A stretch of 64,000 nt of DNA from Spartobacteria bacterium (lineage in GTDB: Bacteria; Verrucomicrobiota; Verrucomicrobiia; Chthoniobacterales; UBA6821): positions 55,050-119,049 of the forward strand of contig CANKWU010000002.1 of NCBI GenBank assembly GCA_947487385.1, in the 5' to 3' direction. A program made the translations under genes and the position numbers. A model generated the notes under the pieces. The model was not told the origin of the DNA, made no database searches, and saw only the letters and a program-made list of their open reading frames with translations. How positions within the stretch are numbered: position 1 is the first letter of the stretch; each line of letters opens with the position of its first letter. Below are positions 10,531 through 20,214 of this stretch, one piece after another.

Positions 10531-12210
10531 TTAAATCAGGGATTCTCTGATCAGGGTTTCTGCATGTGCCTTTGCAGAATCAGTGACGCCACCCAGCATT
10601 CTGGCGATCTCGGAGATGCGATTGGATCCTTCGACTGATGAAAGTGTTGTTTCCGTTCGTCCCTCAAGAACAGATTTCACGACCATAAACTGTGATGTTG
10701 CGGCAGCCGCGACTTGAGGAAGATGAGTGATGCAGAGGACCTGGTGACCGAAACCGAGTTCCTTCATCTTGCCCGCCACCTTGGAAGCGATCTCTCCACC
10801 GACATTGGCATCAATTTCGTCAAAGACGAGAAGGGGGATCCTGTCTTGTCCTGCAAGTGCCGATTTCAGAGCGAGCATGACCCTGGAGATCTCACCGCTG
10901 GAGGCGATAGAACGGAGGTTCTTAATCGGTTCACCGGGGTTTGGAGCGAAGAGAAACTCCGCAACTTCGCTTCCGTCGGGACCCGGTTCCTCCTGCCTCT
11001 CGAGAATGATTTCAAAGCCTGCCTGTTTGAATCCCAGATCAGCCAACTCGCGCGCAACGGTCTTGGAGAGTTTGATTGCGCCCTGAGCGCGTTTTGCCGC
11101 GAGTTTGTCAGCCGCTGTTCGGAGTGCGGTTCTTGCTTTAGAGAGTCGCTGTTCGGCGTCGGACTTGAGCCCCTCGTAACCGGAGAGCTTTTCAAGCAGA
11201 GCTGCCGAGGCCGTTGCTCTCGCAATCACATCGGAGATCGAGGGGCCATATTTTCGGCGAAGCGTCGAGAGAAGGTTCAGACGATCCTCCAGTTGTTGGA
11301 GTTCACCAGCATCAACTTCGATGGTCTCCGCATCATCACGAAGATCCGAGATCAGGGAATCGATATCACTCGTGATCCTCTCTAGTGTCTCCAGATGCGG
11401 GGCTGAGCGCTCATCCAGGCGGCTTAGTTCCCGGAGTAGTCTGGTTGATTCAGAGAGAGCAAGGCTTGCTCCCCGTTCCTCGTCATCGAGACGTGAGACC
11501 ACGGAAGCCGAGAGTTCGATCAGTCGACGACTGTTCGATGCGGCCTTGTATCGGGCATTCAGATCCTCTTCTTCATCTGCAAGCAGACTAGCGGAGTTGA
11601 TTTCCTCAACTTCATGGCGCAATTGCTCGATTCGCTCCATGCCTCCGGCAGATGCTTCGAGTTCAGCGAGTTCACGAATAATCGAGGCAACCGCCACCCG
11701 TCGTTCCAGATAGGCTTCTCTCAGAGGAAGAGCCTCACTGTAGCGATCTAGAAGAAGGGTTTGCTGATGTCGGGAGAACAGGGATTGGTGATCGTGTGGA
11801 CCGTGCAGATCGACGAGACGGGTGCCGAGTTCCTTCAGGAGAGAGAGATTGCAGGAACTTCCGTTGATGAACTGCCGCCCGGTGGCGCCACTCCCCTCGG
11901 CCGCAATCGTCCTCTTGAGAATCAGTTCTCCATCTTGGCAGGGATCGATACCTGATTCCTCCAGCAGAAGGTTAATTTCACGAGTCTCCTCTAGGGAGAA
12001 GCAAGCCTCGATTCCGGCAGATGATGCGCCGGCTCTGACGACGCTCCGGTCTGCCCGTTCCCCGAGAAGGAACTTGAGCGCGCCGAGGATGATCGACTTT
12101 CCTGCTCCAGTCTCGCCTGTTACGGCAGTGAAGCCGGCAGGAAGGTCCCATTCCAGCACTTCAACAAGGGCTAGATTGCGAATTCTGAGAGATCGGAGCA
12201 TGGCCGACAT
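10531..12210 (-). CDS. recN: DNA repair protein RecN
   Basis: Walker A GETGAGKSIILGALKFLLGERAD, SGGEISRVMLALKSAL-like signature, DEIDANVGGEIASKV, CITHLPQVAAAA. Confidence 0.95.
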   Translation of the reverse strand: MSAMLRSLRIRNLALVEVLEWDLPAGFTAVTGETGAGKSIILGALKFLLGERADRSVVRAGASSAGIEACFSLEETREINLLLEESGIDPCQDGELILKRTIAAEGSGATGRQFINGSSCNLSLLKELGTRLVDLHGPHDHQSLFSRHQQTLLLDRYSEALPLREAYLERRVAVASIIRELAELEASAGGMERIEQLRHEVEEINSASLLADEEEDLNARYKAASNSRRLIELSASVVSRLDDEERGASLALSESTRLLRELSRLDERSAPHLETLERITSDIDSLISDLRDDAETIEVDAGELQQLEDRLNLLSTLRRKYGPSISDVIARATASAALLEKLSGYEGLKSDAEQRLSKARTALRTAADKLAAKRAQGAIKLSKTVARELADLGFKQAGFEIILERQEEPGPDGSEVAEFLFAPNPGEPIKNLRSIASSGEISRVMLALKSALAGQDRIPLLVFDEIDANVGGEIASKVAGKMKELGFGHQVLCITHLPQVAAAATSQFMVVKSVLEGRTETTLSSVEGSNRISEIARMLGGVTDSAKAHAETLIRESLI

Positions 12211-12322
12211 GGCGGATACTATGCCAGTCGTTGAGTTGGAGTTGAAGCGTTCAATTGCAGGATGGAAATATCCTTCCCCTTTTAACCTTTTTTAACTTTT
12301 TTAACCTTTTAACTTTAATACG

Positions 12323-13111
12323 ATGCCTTCCTTGGAACTGACTTTTCTTGGAACGGGAACTTCCCAGGGTGTTCCGATCATCGGTTGCACCTGCCCGGTC
12401 TGCTGTTCCAGTGACCCTCGGGATCAACGCGGTCGCACTTCCCTCTTGGTGAAGGCTCCTGACTTGCATTTCGTGATCGATACCGCCCCCGAGTTCCGGA
12501 TGCAGTGCCTTCGGGAAGGGATCACCAGACTGGATGCGGCCCTGATTACACATGCCCATACGGATCACATCATGGGATTCGATGACATGAGACGCTTCTG
12601 CGAAATGGAGGATCGTCCGATGCCTGTCCATGCTTCGGAGGAGACGATGGAGGGGCTCAGAAACACATTCCGTTATGCTTTTGATGAACCCCAGACTTGG
12701 AAGAATTATCTCCGTCTGTCTCCGCAGTTGATTCGGGGGCCTTTTCAGCTTGGTGAAACGAGTGTCGTGCCCGTGGAACTCCCCCATGGCAAATTTACCA
12801 CCACAGGTTATGTTTTTCATCGTGGTGGCCGGAAGCTGTTAGCCTACTTCACTGATTGTTCTGGGCTGCCACCAGCGGCGGTCGAGGCTGCACAGGGAGT
12901 AGAGTTGCTCGTTGTGGATGCTCTGCGGGATCGATCTCATCCGACACATATGAATTTTGATCAAGCCATCATTGCGGCTCGATTAGTCGGGCCATCCAGC
13001 ACATTATTTATCCATCTTTGTCATGAAGTTTCCCATGCTGCGAAGCAGCTTGAGCTGCCGCCCGGATTCGGTCTGGCTTATGATGGCCTCCAAGTGAAGT
13101 TGGATGGGTAG
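12323..13111 (+). CDS. MBL-fold metallohydrolase (PhnP-like)
   Basis: FLGTGTSQGVPIIGCTCPVCCSSDPRDQRGRTSLLV, THAHTDHIMGFDDMRRF metal-binding motif. Confidence 0.86.
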   Translation: MPSLELTFLGTGTSQGVPIIGCTCPVCCSSDPRDQRGRTSLLVKAPDLHFVIDTAPEFRMQCLREGITRLDAALITHAHTDHIMGFDDMRRFCEMEDRPMPVHASEETMEGLRNTFRYAFDEPQTWKNYLRLSPQLIRGPFQLGETSVVPVELPHGKFTTTGYVFHRGGRKLLAYFTDCSGLPPAAVEAAQGVELLVVDALRDRSHPTHMNFDQAIIAARLVGPSSTLFIHLCHEVSHAAKQLELPPGFGLAYDGLQVKLDG

Positions 13112-13113
13112 AT

Positions 13114-14739
13114 TTGTTTGATAAAATCCTATCAATCATGAGTATGACGCGCCTCTTTCCTCATTTCATCCTGTTTGCGATCGTCCTGAATTTCGCAGGC
13201 CTATCTGCTGCAACTCCCCAGGAGGATGCTGCCGCCACCATAGTAATCTATAATGCCAATGATCCGGATTCCAAGGGGCTGGCTGACTTCTACTGCTCCG
13301 CACGGTCCATAGATCCCGCTCATGAGATCGCCCTTTACGCAACAAATGCGGAGGAGATCTCCCGGAGCGATTACGATATCTCTATTGCTACTCCGCTCAG
13401 GCAGGAGTTGGTGAATCGTGGATATTGGAGCATCTCCCGCGACATGATGAATCGTCCTATCGTGATCGCTTCGAGCATTCGTTATGCTGCTGTGATCCGA
13501 GGCCTCCCGCTCAAGATCAAGGAGTGCGCCGACTATCCTGGAGATGCGCAGGTGCAGCCTGCCCCAGTCGGTACGGTGAATGCAGCATCTGTCGACTCGG
13601 AGCTCTCCATTCTGGGGCTGTTTTCATCACAAATCTCAGGGTTACTTAAGAACCCTATCTGCAATAGTGCTTCACAGAGTGTATTCAACCCCCAGATCTC
13701 TCCCACGCTCCTCTTTGTGTCACGGCTCGATGCTCCGAATGTGGAGGCTATAAAATCCATGGTTCTGAACGGTATCCGTGCTGAGAAAGAGGGCCTCTGG
13801 GGTTGGGGGTATATCGATTTGCGTTCTATCAACTCCGGCGGCTATGCCCTCGGTGACAACTGGATCAGAAGCGCAGGCGCAGCAATGAGGCGCTACGGCA
13901 TTCCGGTGATCACCGATGATCTTCCCGATACTTACCAGTCAGGATTTCCTATCACCGGTGCCGCCGCCTACTACGGCTGGTACTCAGAGAATATTGACGG
14001 CCCGTTCACGGATACTTTCTTCCGGTTCGTCCCGGGAGCGGTGGCTGCACATCTTCATTCCTTTAGTGCCACAACACTGCATGATCCGAATAAAGGTTGG
14101 ACAGGTCCTCTCATCCAACACGGGGTCAGCGCTTCCTTAGGGAACGTCTATGAACCCTATCTGAGTTTTACCACAGATATGGGCACCTTCTGTTCCAGCC
14201 TTCTTGCCGGATCCAATCTCGCCGATAGCTACTACTCAGCTCAACCCGTACTCTCATGGATGAGCATCCTGGTTGGTGATCCCCTTTATCGTCCCTACGC
14301 TTGCTTGGCGCAGGCCGACAGCACCTCCCCGTCCAAAAGTGTCTGGACCGACTATCGGAGGATCATTCTTTCCCATGACGGAAATGTCCTGAAATCGGCA
14401 GGAGATCTTGTAGCCCGTGCCAAGCAGGGGGGTGAGAGTCTTTATCTCGAGGCGCTGGGGGCTGCCCAGATGGATGCAGGAGCTCTCCCGGCCGCGGAGG
14501 CCAGCTTTGCCATGGCATTTAAGATGGCAAAAGAAAACGCTGTGCAGTTTCGCTTACTGCTTGAGGATGCTCGTTGCTTTGAGAAGCAGGGAGATCCCGC
14601 CCAGGGAGCATCACTTCTGCGCTGGGGATTGCTTCATTATACCACAGCCTCCCAGCGGGGGATTCTTCTGGCATGGATCGCTAGGATGGATCCGATCAAG
14701 CCTACCCCGTCGTCATCTCCGGCACCATCCATCAGATAA
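13114..14739 (+). CDS. TIGR03790-like secreted protein
   Basis: Signal peptide, VIYNANDPDSKGLADFYCSARSIDP and RDMMNRPIVIASSIRYAAVIRGLPLKI pattern typical of TIGR03790. Confidence 0.68.
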   Translation: MFDKILSIMSMTRLFPHFILFAIVLNFAGLSAATPQEDAAATIVIYNANDPDSKGLADFYCSARSIDPAHEIALYATNAEEISRSDYDISIATPLRQELVNRGYWSISRDMMNRPIVIASSIRYAAVIRGLPLKIKECADYPGDAQVQPAPVGTVNAASVDSELSILGLFSSQISGLLKNPICNSASQSVFNPQISPTLLFVSRLDAPNVEAIKSMVLNGIRAEKEGLWGWGYIDLRSINSGGYALGDNWIRSAGAAMRRYGIPVITDDLPDTYQSGFPITGAAAYYGWYSENIDGPFTDTFFRFVPGAVAAHLHSFSATTLHDPNKGWTGPLIQHGVSASLGNVYEPYLSFTTDMGTFCSSLLAGSNLADSYYSAQPVLSWMSILVGDPLYRPYACLAQADSTSPSKSVWTDYRRIILSHDGNVLKSAGDLVARAKQGGESLYLEALGAAQMDAGALPAAEASFAMAFKMAKENAVQFRLLLEDARCFEKQGDPAQGASLLRWGLLHYTTASQRGILLAWIARMDPIKPTPSSSPAPSIR

Positions 14740-14825
14740 GAAATATGGAACTCAGAGGCAACGGATGCGAAGCAACGGCCAAGCAAGCAAACTCAGGAAA
14801 GGTTTCAAGAAAGGCTTCCTTAAGA

Positions 14826-15320
14826 ATGAGCAGCATTCTGTGCCTCTTTTGGCTTTTAGCATCCACTGGGTCATGCCTCATGCCGGAAGATGTCAGTTCC
14901 AATGCAGGCAAGGAACTCAAAGCCTTTCCTCCGGCGGGTGAGGGGATGTGTCGTTATGTGATTTTCCTGCCGACAGAGAAGGAAGAGGAGCTCCTGAAAA
15001 TTCAACTTCTGGTTGGCAAAACCGTGAAGCTTGATTCCCGGAACCGCTACTTCTTCGGAGGACGACTCGAGACGGTTCCCATTCCAGGGTGGGGATATGA
15101 TCGGTACGTCCTGAAATCCCTTGGTCCCATGGCGGGAACACTCATGGCTGTTGATCCGAGCGAGCCAAAGGTCGACCGCTTCATCACCCTCGGAGGGGAA
15201 CCCGATCTCCTCCGTTACAACAGCCGCATGCCGCTGGTGGTTTACGTACCAGAGGGAGTCGAAGTTCGCTCCCGAATCTGGAGAGCGGATAATAGGGTGG
15301 AAAACGCTCTCAATCAGTAG
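14826..15320 (+). CDS. eco: Ecotin family serine protease inhibitor
   Basis: AFPPAGEGMCRYVIFLP, LKIQLLVGKTVKLD, PGWGYDRYVL, LLRYNSRMPLVVYVPEGVEVRSRIWRADNRVENAL align by eye with E. coli ecotin; N-terminal signal sequence; ATG 14826 preferred. Confidence 0.85.
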   Translation: MSSILCLFWLLASTGSCLMPEDVSSNAGKELKAFPPAGEGMCRYVIFLPTEKEEELLKIQLLVGKTVKLDSRNRYFFGGRLETVPIPGWGYDRYVLKSLGPMAGTLMAVDPSEPKVDRFITLGGEPDLLRYNSRMPLVVYVPEGVEVRSRIWRADNRVENALNQ

Positions 15321-15490
15321 GCTGCAATCATCGCGGCCAAACAAGAGCCGTCGAGAAATGCTACCGCATGGAGCCCTTCACAAGTGATCGTGAGCGAGTG
15401 GAGTTCCTCTTCGCCCTCTACGAGAAGCTCACGGCGCCACTTGTAGCTCCAAAGAATAAAACCCCGCGCCGGAAAAAAGCAGCGGGTTAA
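15302..15490 (+). pseudogene. Start-less C-terminal coding remnant of unknown (possibly transposase-like) protein
   Basis: Open frame KRSQSVGCNHRGQTRAVEKCYRMEPFTSDRERVEFLFALYEKLTAPLVAPKNKTPRRKKAAG* with no start codon and a protein-like composition. Confidence 0.3.
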
Positions 15491-15723
15491 AATCTTATCC
15501 GAAAACCTGGCGGTTTAGTGCCGGAAACCGAATCCCAAAATAACGTCCCACCTCTCTCGAGGGTGAGCACGAGGCTTTGTGTGATCACGATCATACTCAA
15601 GGGCTGATGTCCCGGGGTATCAGTCGTGCTTTTTGCGCCTGAGCCAGATATTGAGCTTGATGATTCCGTTTTCGGATTTCGATTGGAAAAACCCCAGGAA
15701 AAGGCAAGTTACAAGCTTCCAGC

Positions 15724-16623
15724 ATGACCAGTCTTCTTGCTCTCCTTGATGATATCGCCACCCAGTTGGACGACGTGGCTTTTTTGAGCAAAGTGGCTGC
15801 TCAAAAGACCGTAGGCGTTCTCGGGGACGATCTGGCGCTCAATGCCCAGCAGGTCAGCGGGGTTTCGGCGGACAGGGAACTTCCCGTGGTCTTTGCTGTC
15901 TTCAAAGGATCGCTGGTAAACAAGGCCATCCTTGTTCCCTCGGCACTGATTGTCAGTGCGGTGACTCCCTGGCTGATCACTCCGTTGCTGATGGCGGGTG
16001 GTGCCTATCTCTGCTTTGAGGGAGTTGAGAAGATGGCCCACAAGTTTCTTCACCGTGGGCATATCGCCCGGGAGGCTGAGGCCGAGATGCTCCGAGCCGT
16101 GAAGGATCCCGCTCTCAACCTCCCGGCGCTGGAAAGGGAAAAAGTCAAGGGAGCCATCCGGACCGACTTCATCCTTTCTGCTGAAATCGTCACCATCGCT
16201 CTTGGCATGGCACAGGGGAGTCCCTTGCTCAGCCAGATTCTGGTGCTGGCCGGATTGTCGCTGCTGATGACATTCGGGGTCTACGGTCTGGTGGCTGGCA
16301 TTGTTAAAATCGATGATCTTGGCCTCTACCTTTCCCGATTCCCGTCCACGAATGGGCAAGGCGGTGGATTGCAGGCGGTCGGTCGCAGCTTACTACAGGT
16401 GACTCCCTGGCTGATGAAGGCGCTGTCGGCGGCGGGCACGGCGGCGATGTTCTTGGTGGGAGGGGGCATCCTGGTGCATGGCGCACCCTTCCTCCATAAG
16501 CTCACGGCCCACATGCCGCTACCGATACTCTGGGATGCCCTAGTCGGAATAGGTGCCGGCACCCTGGTGCTGGCCGTCGTACTGCTGGTGAAAAAACTCC
16601 TCCCTAACTCCTCAAAGCACTAA
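15724..16623 (+). CDS. DUF808 (YedI-like) inner membrane protein
   Basis: MTSLLALLDDIATQLDDVAFLSKVAAQKTVGVLGDDLALNAQQVSG...VFKGSLVNKAILVPSAL matches the DUF808 pattern. Confidence 0.86.
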   Translation: MTSLLALLDDIATQLDDVAFLSKVAAQKTVGVLGDDLALNAQQVSGVSADRELPVVFAVFKGSLVNKAILVPSALIVSAVTPWLITPLLMAGGAYLCFEGVEKMAHKFLHRGHIAREAEAEMLRAVKDPALNLPALEREKVKGAIRTDFILSAEIVTIALGMAQGSPLLSQILVLAGLSLLMTFGVYGLVAGIVKIDDLGLYLSRFPSTNGQGGGLQAVGRSLLQVTPWLMKALSAAGTAAMFLVGGGILVHGAPFLHKLTAHMPLPILWDALVGIGAGTLVLAVVLLVKKLLPNSSKH

Positions 16624-16712
16624 TCTAATCAAATGAACCCAGGAATTTTGGATGCGGAGCTAGGCTGCCAAGCGAGCGCAGACAAACGCCGCAGGGCTCA
16701 AAATTGCGAGCC

Positions 16713-16743
16713 TTTGAAAACCAATCTTTAATTGGTTTTCAAA
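16713..16743. repeat. 13-bp perfect inverted repeat (5-nt loop) spanning the lepA stop codon
   Basis: TTTGAAAACCAAT-CTTTA-ATTGGTTTTCAAA. Confidence 0.75.
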
Positions 16744-18545
16744 ACCTCGATGAAGGCTTCTTGGGGAATATTCACCTGTCCGATCGCCTTCATCCGCTTC
16801 TTACCCTCTTTCTGCTTCTCGAGGAGCTTACGCTTGCGGGTGATGTCGCCTCCGTAGCACTTGGCCGTCACGTTCTTGCGCATGGCCCCGATGCTCTCAC
16901 GGGCCACGATCTTACCACCGACGGCTGCCTGAATGGCCACCTGATACATCTGGACGGGGATCACGTCCTTGAGCTTGGCAGCCAGAGAGCGGCCACGGCC
17001 TTCGGCTTTGTCACGATGGACGATGCTGGAAAAGGCATCCACGGGCTCTCCGTTCACGAGCATCTCGAGTTTGACCATTCGATCGGCCCGGTATCCCGCA
17101 GGCTCGTAGTCGAGGGAACCGTAGCCGCGGGTGACGGATTTAATCTTGTCGTGGAAGTCGACCAGGATCTCGTTGAGTGGCAGGACAGCCGTGATCATGA
17201 CGCGCCGAGTGTCGATGGAATCGGTGCTCTCGACGATGCCGCGCTTATCCATCATGATCTGCATGATGTCGCCGATATTCTCGTTCGGGATCATCACGAA
17301 GCATTTCACAACCGGTTCGCGGATCTCCTCGACAACACTCATGTCGGGGAGATTGGCGGGGTTATCAACCATGAGGGTCTCACCATTGGTCTTTACCACC
17401 TCGTAGACGACGCTCGGGTAGGTGGCGATGATATCCATATCGTATTCACGACGCAGGCGTTCGACGATGATCTCCATGTGAAGGAGTCCCAGAAATCCAC
17501 AGCGAAAGCCGAAACCAAGGGCAACGGAACTCTCGGGCATGTAGTTGAAGGCTGCGTCGTTGATCTGAAGCTTGCCCATGGCGGTCTTGAGTTGCTCAAA
17601 GTCGGCAGTATTGATCGGGTAAATGCCGCTGAAGACCATCGGCTGGACTTCCTTGAATCCGGGGAGGGGTTCGGATGCCGGTTTCTTGGAGTCAGTCAGG
17701 GTGTCGCCGATCTTGATCTCAGCAGTGCTCTTAATGTTCCCGATGAAGTAGCCGACATCACCCGGTCCCATCGCTCCCGTGGCGGTCATCTTCGGAGTGA
17801 AGATGCCAACCTCCTTAACCTCGTAGGACTGGTTGGTTGACATGAGCTTTACTTGGGTTCCGGCCTTGAGATTACCCGAAAAAACGCGGATGTAGCTGAC
17901 AACGCCCCGATAGGTGTCGAAGAGGGAATCAAAGACCAGGGCTCTCAGGATCCCGTCTCCCTCAGGGGGTGGGGGGACACGCTGGACAACAGCCTCCAGG
18001 ATCTCCACTATTCCGATGCCGGCTTTTGCACTAGCGGGAATTGCTTCCTCAGCGGGTATGGCTAGAAGGTCCTCGAGCTGTTTTTTGACTGTTGGCAGAT
18101 CCGCATTCGGCAGATCGATTTTATTAATGACCGGGATGATCGTCAGGCCCTGCTTGTGAGCCAGATGGATATTGGCCATCGTTTGGGCCTCAACTCCCTG
18201 AGCGGCGTCCACAACGAGGATAGCGCCTTCGCAGGCAGCAAGGCTCCGAGAGACTTCATAGGCGAAATCCACATGGCCAGGCGTGTCCATGAGATTGAGA
18301 GTGTACTCCTGACCATTCTTGGCCAGGTACTGCATGGAGACTGGGTGGGACTTGATCGTGATTCCGCGCTCTCGCTCGAGGTCCATGGAATCAAGGACCT
18401 GCTCCTGTTTGTCGCGGTTGGCGATCGTGTTCGTGAGCTCCAGAAGTCGGTCCGACAGGGTGGTCTTCCCGTGGTCGATATGGGCAATGATACAAAAGTT
18501 GCGGGTGTTCTGAACGGACATGGGCAGTTGGTGAATATCGTTCAC
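16728..18545 (-). CDS. lepA: Elongation factor 4 (LepA)
   Basis: RNFCIIAHIDHGKTTLSDRLLELT, LMDTPGHVDFAYEVSRSLAACEGAILVVDAAQGVEAQT, C-terminal LEKQKEGKKRMKAIGQVNIPQEAFIEVLK; start may be the internal Met 8 codons downstream. Confidence 0.97.
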   Translation of the reverse strand: MNDIHQLPMSVQNTRNFCIIAHIDHGKTTLSDRLLELTNTIANRDKQEQVLDSMDLERERGITIKSHPVSMQYLAKNGQEYTLNLMDTPGHVDFAYEVSRSLAACEGAILVVDAAQGVEAQTMANIHLAHKQGLTIIPVINKIDLPNADLPTVKKQLEDLLAIPAEEAIPASAKAGIGIVEILEAVVQRVPPPPEGDGILRALVFDSLFDTYRGVVSYIRVFSGNLKAGTQVKLMSTNQSYEVKEVGIFTPKMTATGAMGPGDVGYFIGNIKSTAEIKIGDTLTDSKKPASEPLPGFKEVQPMVFSGIYPINTADFEQLKTAMGKLQINDAAFNYMPESSVALGFGFRCGFLGLLHMEIIVERLRREYDMDIIATYPSVVYEVVKTNGETLMVDNPANLPDMSVVEEIREPVVKCFVMIPNENIGDIMQIMMDKRGIVESTDSIDTRRVMITAVLPLNEILVDFHDKIKSVTRGYGSLDYEPAGYRADRMVKLEMLVNGEPVDAFSSIVHRDKAEGRGRSLAAKLKDVIPVQMYQVAIQAAVGGKIVARESIGAMRKNVTAKCYGGDITRKRKLLEKQKEGKKRMKAIGQVNIPQEAFIEVLKTN

Positions 18546-18654
18546 TCCGGGAACAGGGTCAATGCTCTTGGAGATGAGAAAGAGGTTTAAACGATTTTTA
18601 AAAAGAGTTTTTTGATCTTGATTCCTTAATTTCGGGATCTCAGGGTTCTATGCA

Positions 18655-19236
18655 ATGAGTGACAATGATGAATCCTCCGCTCGTTCCAAATCGTGGGTCT
18701 GGATGGGGGTGTTGGGAATTATTCTCATCACATTGCTGTCTGTTCCGTTCATGGCCATGGGGGTTGCGCTTACAAAGGCTTGTTTTCCGTCGTCGCTTGG
18801 TCGTGAAAAGCCCCCTCAATCATCACAGGTTTCTTCGACTTCTGTGTCCGGTTCTGATGAACAGGGACCAATGTCGAATTTGCGGACCAGTTTGGAGAAG
18901 GCCGCGGGGAGTGTCATTAAGATGCCCCAGGTAAAATCCAAGATGGAGCAGATACAGATTCTTGCCCCTCCGGCATCAATAACCCGAGCAACCAATGAGA
19001 TTCATAAGTTGCTATCCGACCGCAAGCTCCAGTTCGTTGAAGCGGTTGATAATGATCGCATTCGTATCGTCGTGATTATTAGCAGCCATCAATGGGCTGA
19101 ATTTTCTAGCAGCCTCCAGGAAGCGATACAGCGTGATGGATATATCTACCACGGCCCGAGTCAGACCGCCACTGTAGGAAATCAAGCTGATTCGATGATC
19201 GCGGAGATTGAGATCCTCAAGAAGGGGTCCAACTAG
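18655..19236 (+). CDS. Hypothetical single-TM protein
   Basis: 193-aa ORF with N-terminal TM segment; starts ATGAGTGACAATGATG. Confidence 0.5.
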   Translation: MSDNDESSARSKSWVWMGVLGIILITLLSVPFMAMGVALTKACFPSSLGREKPPQSSQVSSTSVSGSDEQGPMSNLRTSLEKAAGSVIKMPQVKSKMEQIQILAPPASITRATNEIHKLLSDRKLQFVEAVDNDRIRIVVIISSHQWAEFSSSLQEAIQRDGYIYHGPSQTATVGNQADSMIAEIEILKKGSN

Positions 19237-19374
19237 GATTGCACAACAGGTTCCTTCTTTTGAGTATCTAATTATTCATGACATATATTATCTGTAGTTA
19301 TTGATTGGTGAAGATAACAGATCATACGGGATTGTTTTCTAATCCATTTGGCTCTTTCATCTCCTCATCCCAGC

Positions 19375-20214
19375 ATGACCGATAGAATCCCTGACCAGAA
19401 CATCCCTCTAAACCGGATCGACACACTCTTTGCTCGATTGAAGAGCGAGGGACGACCAGCCATGATCGCCTACATCACCGGCGGTGATCCAACCCTAGAC
19501 TCCTCAGCCAAAATTGCTATCGAGATGGAGAAAGCCGGAGTTGATCTCCTGGAACTCGGCATCCCGTTCTCCGACCCCCTAGCTGATGGGCTCACCATTC
19601 AGATGGCTGCCGGGCGCGCTCTTGCAGCCGGTGCCTCGGTTCCAGGAATCCTCGATCTCGTCCGTGAGATCCGCAAGAGCAGCCAGATCCCGATCGTCCT
19701 CTTTGCCTACCTGAATCCCGTCTATATCTATGGATTCGAAAAGTTTCAGAAGGACGCCACTGCAGCCGGGGCCGATGGTCTCCTTCTCCTGGACCTCCCT
19801 CCACAGGAAGCTGCTCGGAATTCGGAACTCGCCTCTGACCATGGATTAAAAACCATACGCCTGATCGCGCCGACAACCCCGCTAGAGCGTCTCATGGAGA
19901 TTACGGATGCTGCCGAGGGATTCATCTATTATGTTTCCCGTGAGGGAGTAACCGGTGAACAGTCGAGCCTCTCGACCGATATCGCCGAGCGCGTTGCTGC
20001 CATCCGGGCTCTTACCAAGGTGCCGGTGGCTGTTGGATTTGGAATCTCCAATCCCGAACAAGCCGCAACGGTCGCAGGACTAGCAGATGGTGTTGTCGTT
20101 GGAAGCGCCATCGTCCGCCGGATCGCCGAGATTGGTGACACGCCGGAACTCCCTTTCAAGATCGCTGACTTTGTCCGTCCGATTGCCGAGGCGGTGCATG
20201 GTACAAAACACTAA
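19375..20214 (+). CDS. trpA: Tryptophan synthase alpha chain
   Basis: MIAYITGGDP, DLLELGIPFSDPLADGLTIQMAAGRAL, YYVSREGVTGEQ, VAVGFGISNPEQA. Confidence 0.95.
   Translation: MTDRIPDQNIPLNRIDTLFARLKSEGRPAMIAYITGGDPTLDSSAKIAIEMEKAGVDLLELGIPFSDPLADGLTIQMAAGRALAAGASVPGILDLVREIRKSSQIPIVLFAYLNPVYIYGFEKFQKDATAAGADGLLLLDLPPQEAARNSELASDHGLKTIRLIAPTTPLERLMEITDAAEGFIYYVSREGVTGEQSSLSTDIAERVAAIRALTKVPVAVGFGISNPEQAATVAGLADGVVVGSAIVRRIAEIGDTPELPFKIADFVRPIAEAVHGTKH

Noticed and set aside
10714-11385. 223-aa plus-strand ORF
   Set aside because: Lies entirely within recN on the opposite strand; no protein-family signal
16704-17840. 378-aa plus-strand ORF
   Set aside because: Antisense to lepA; composition (His/Asp/Gly-rich) typical of a shadow ORF
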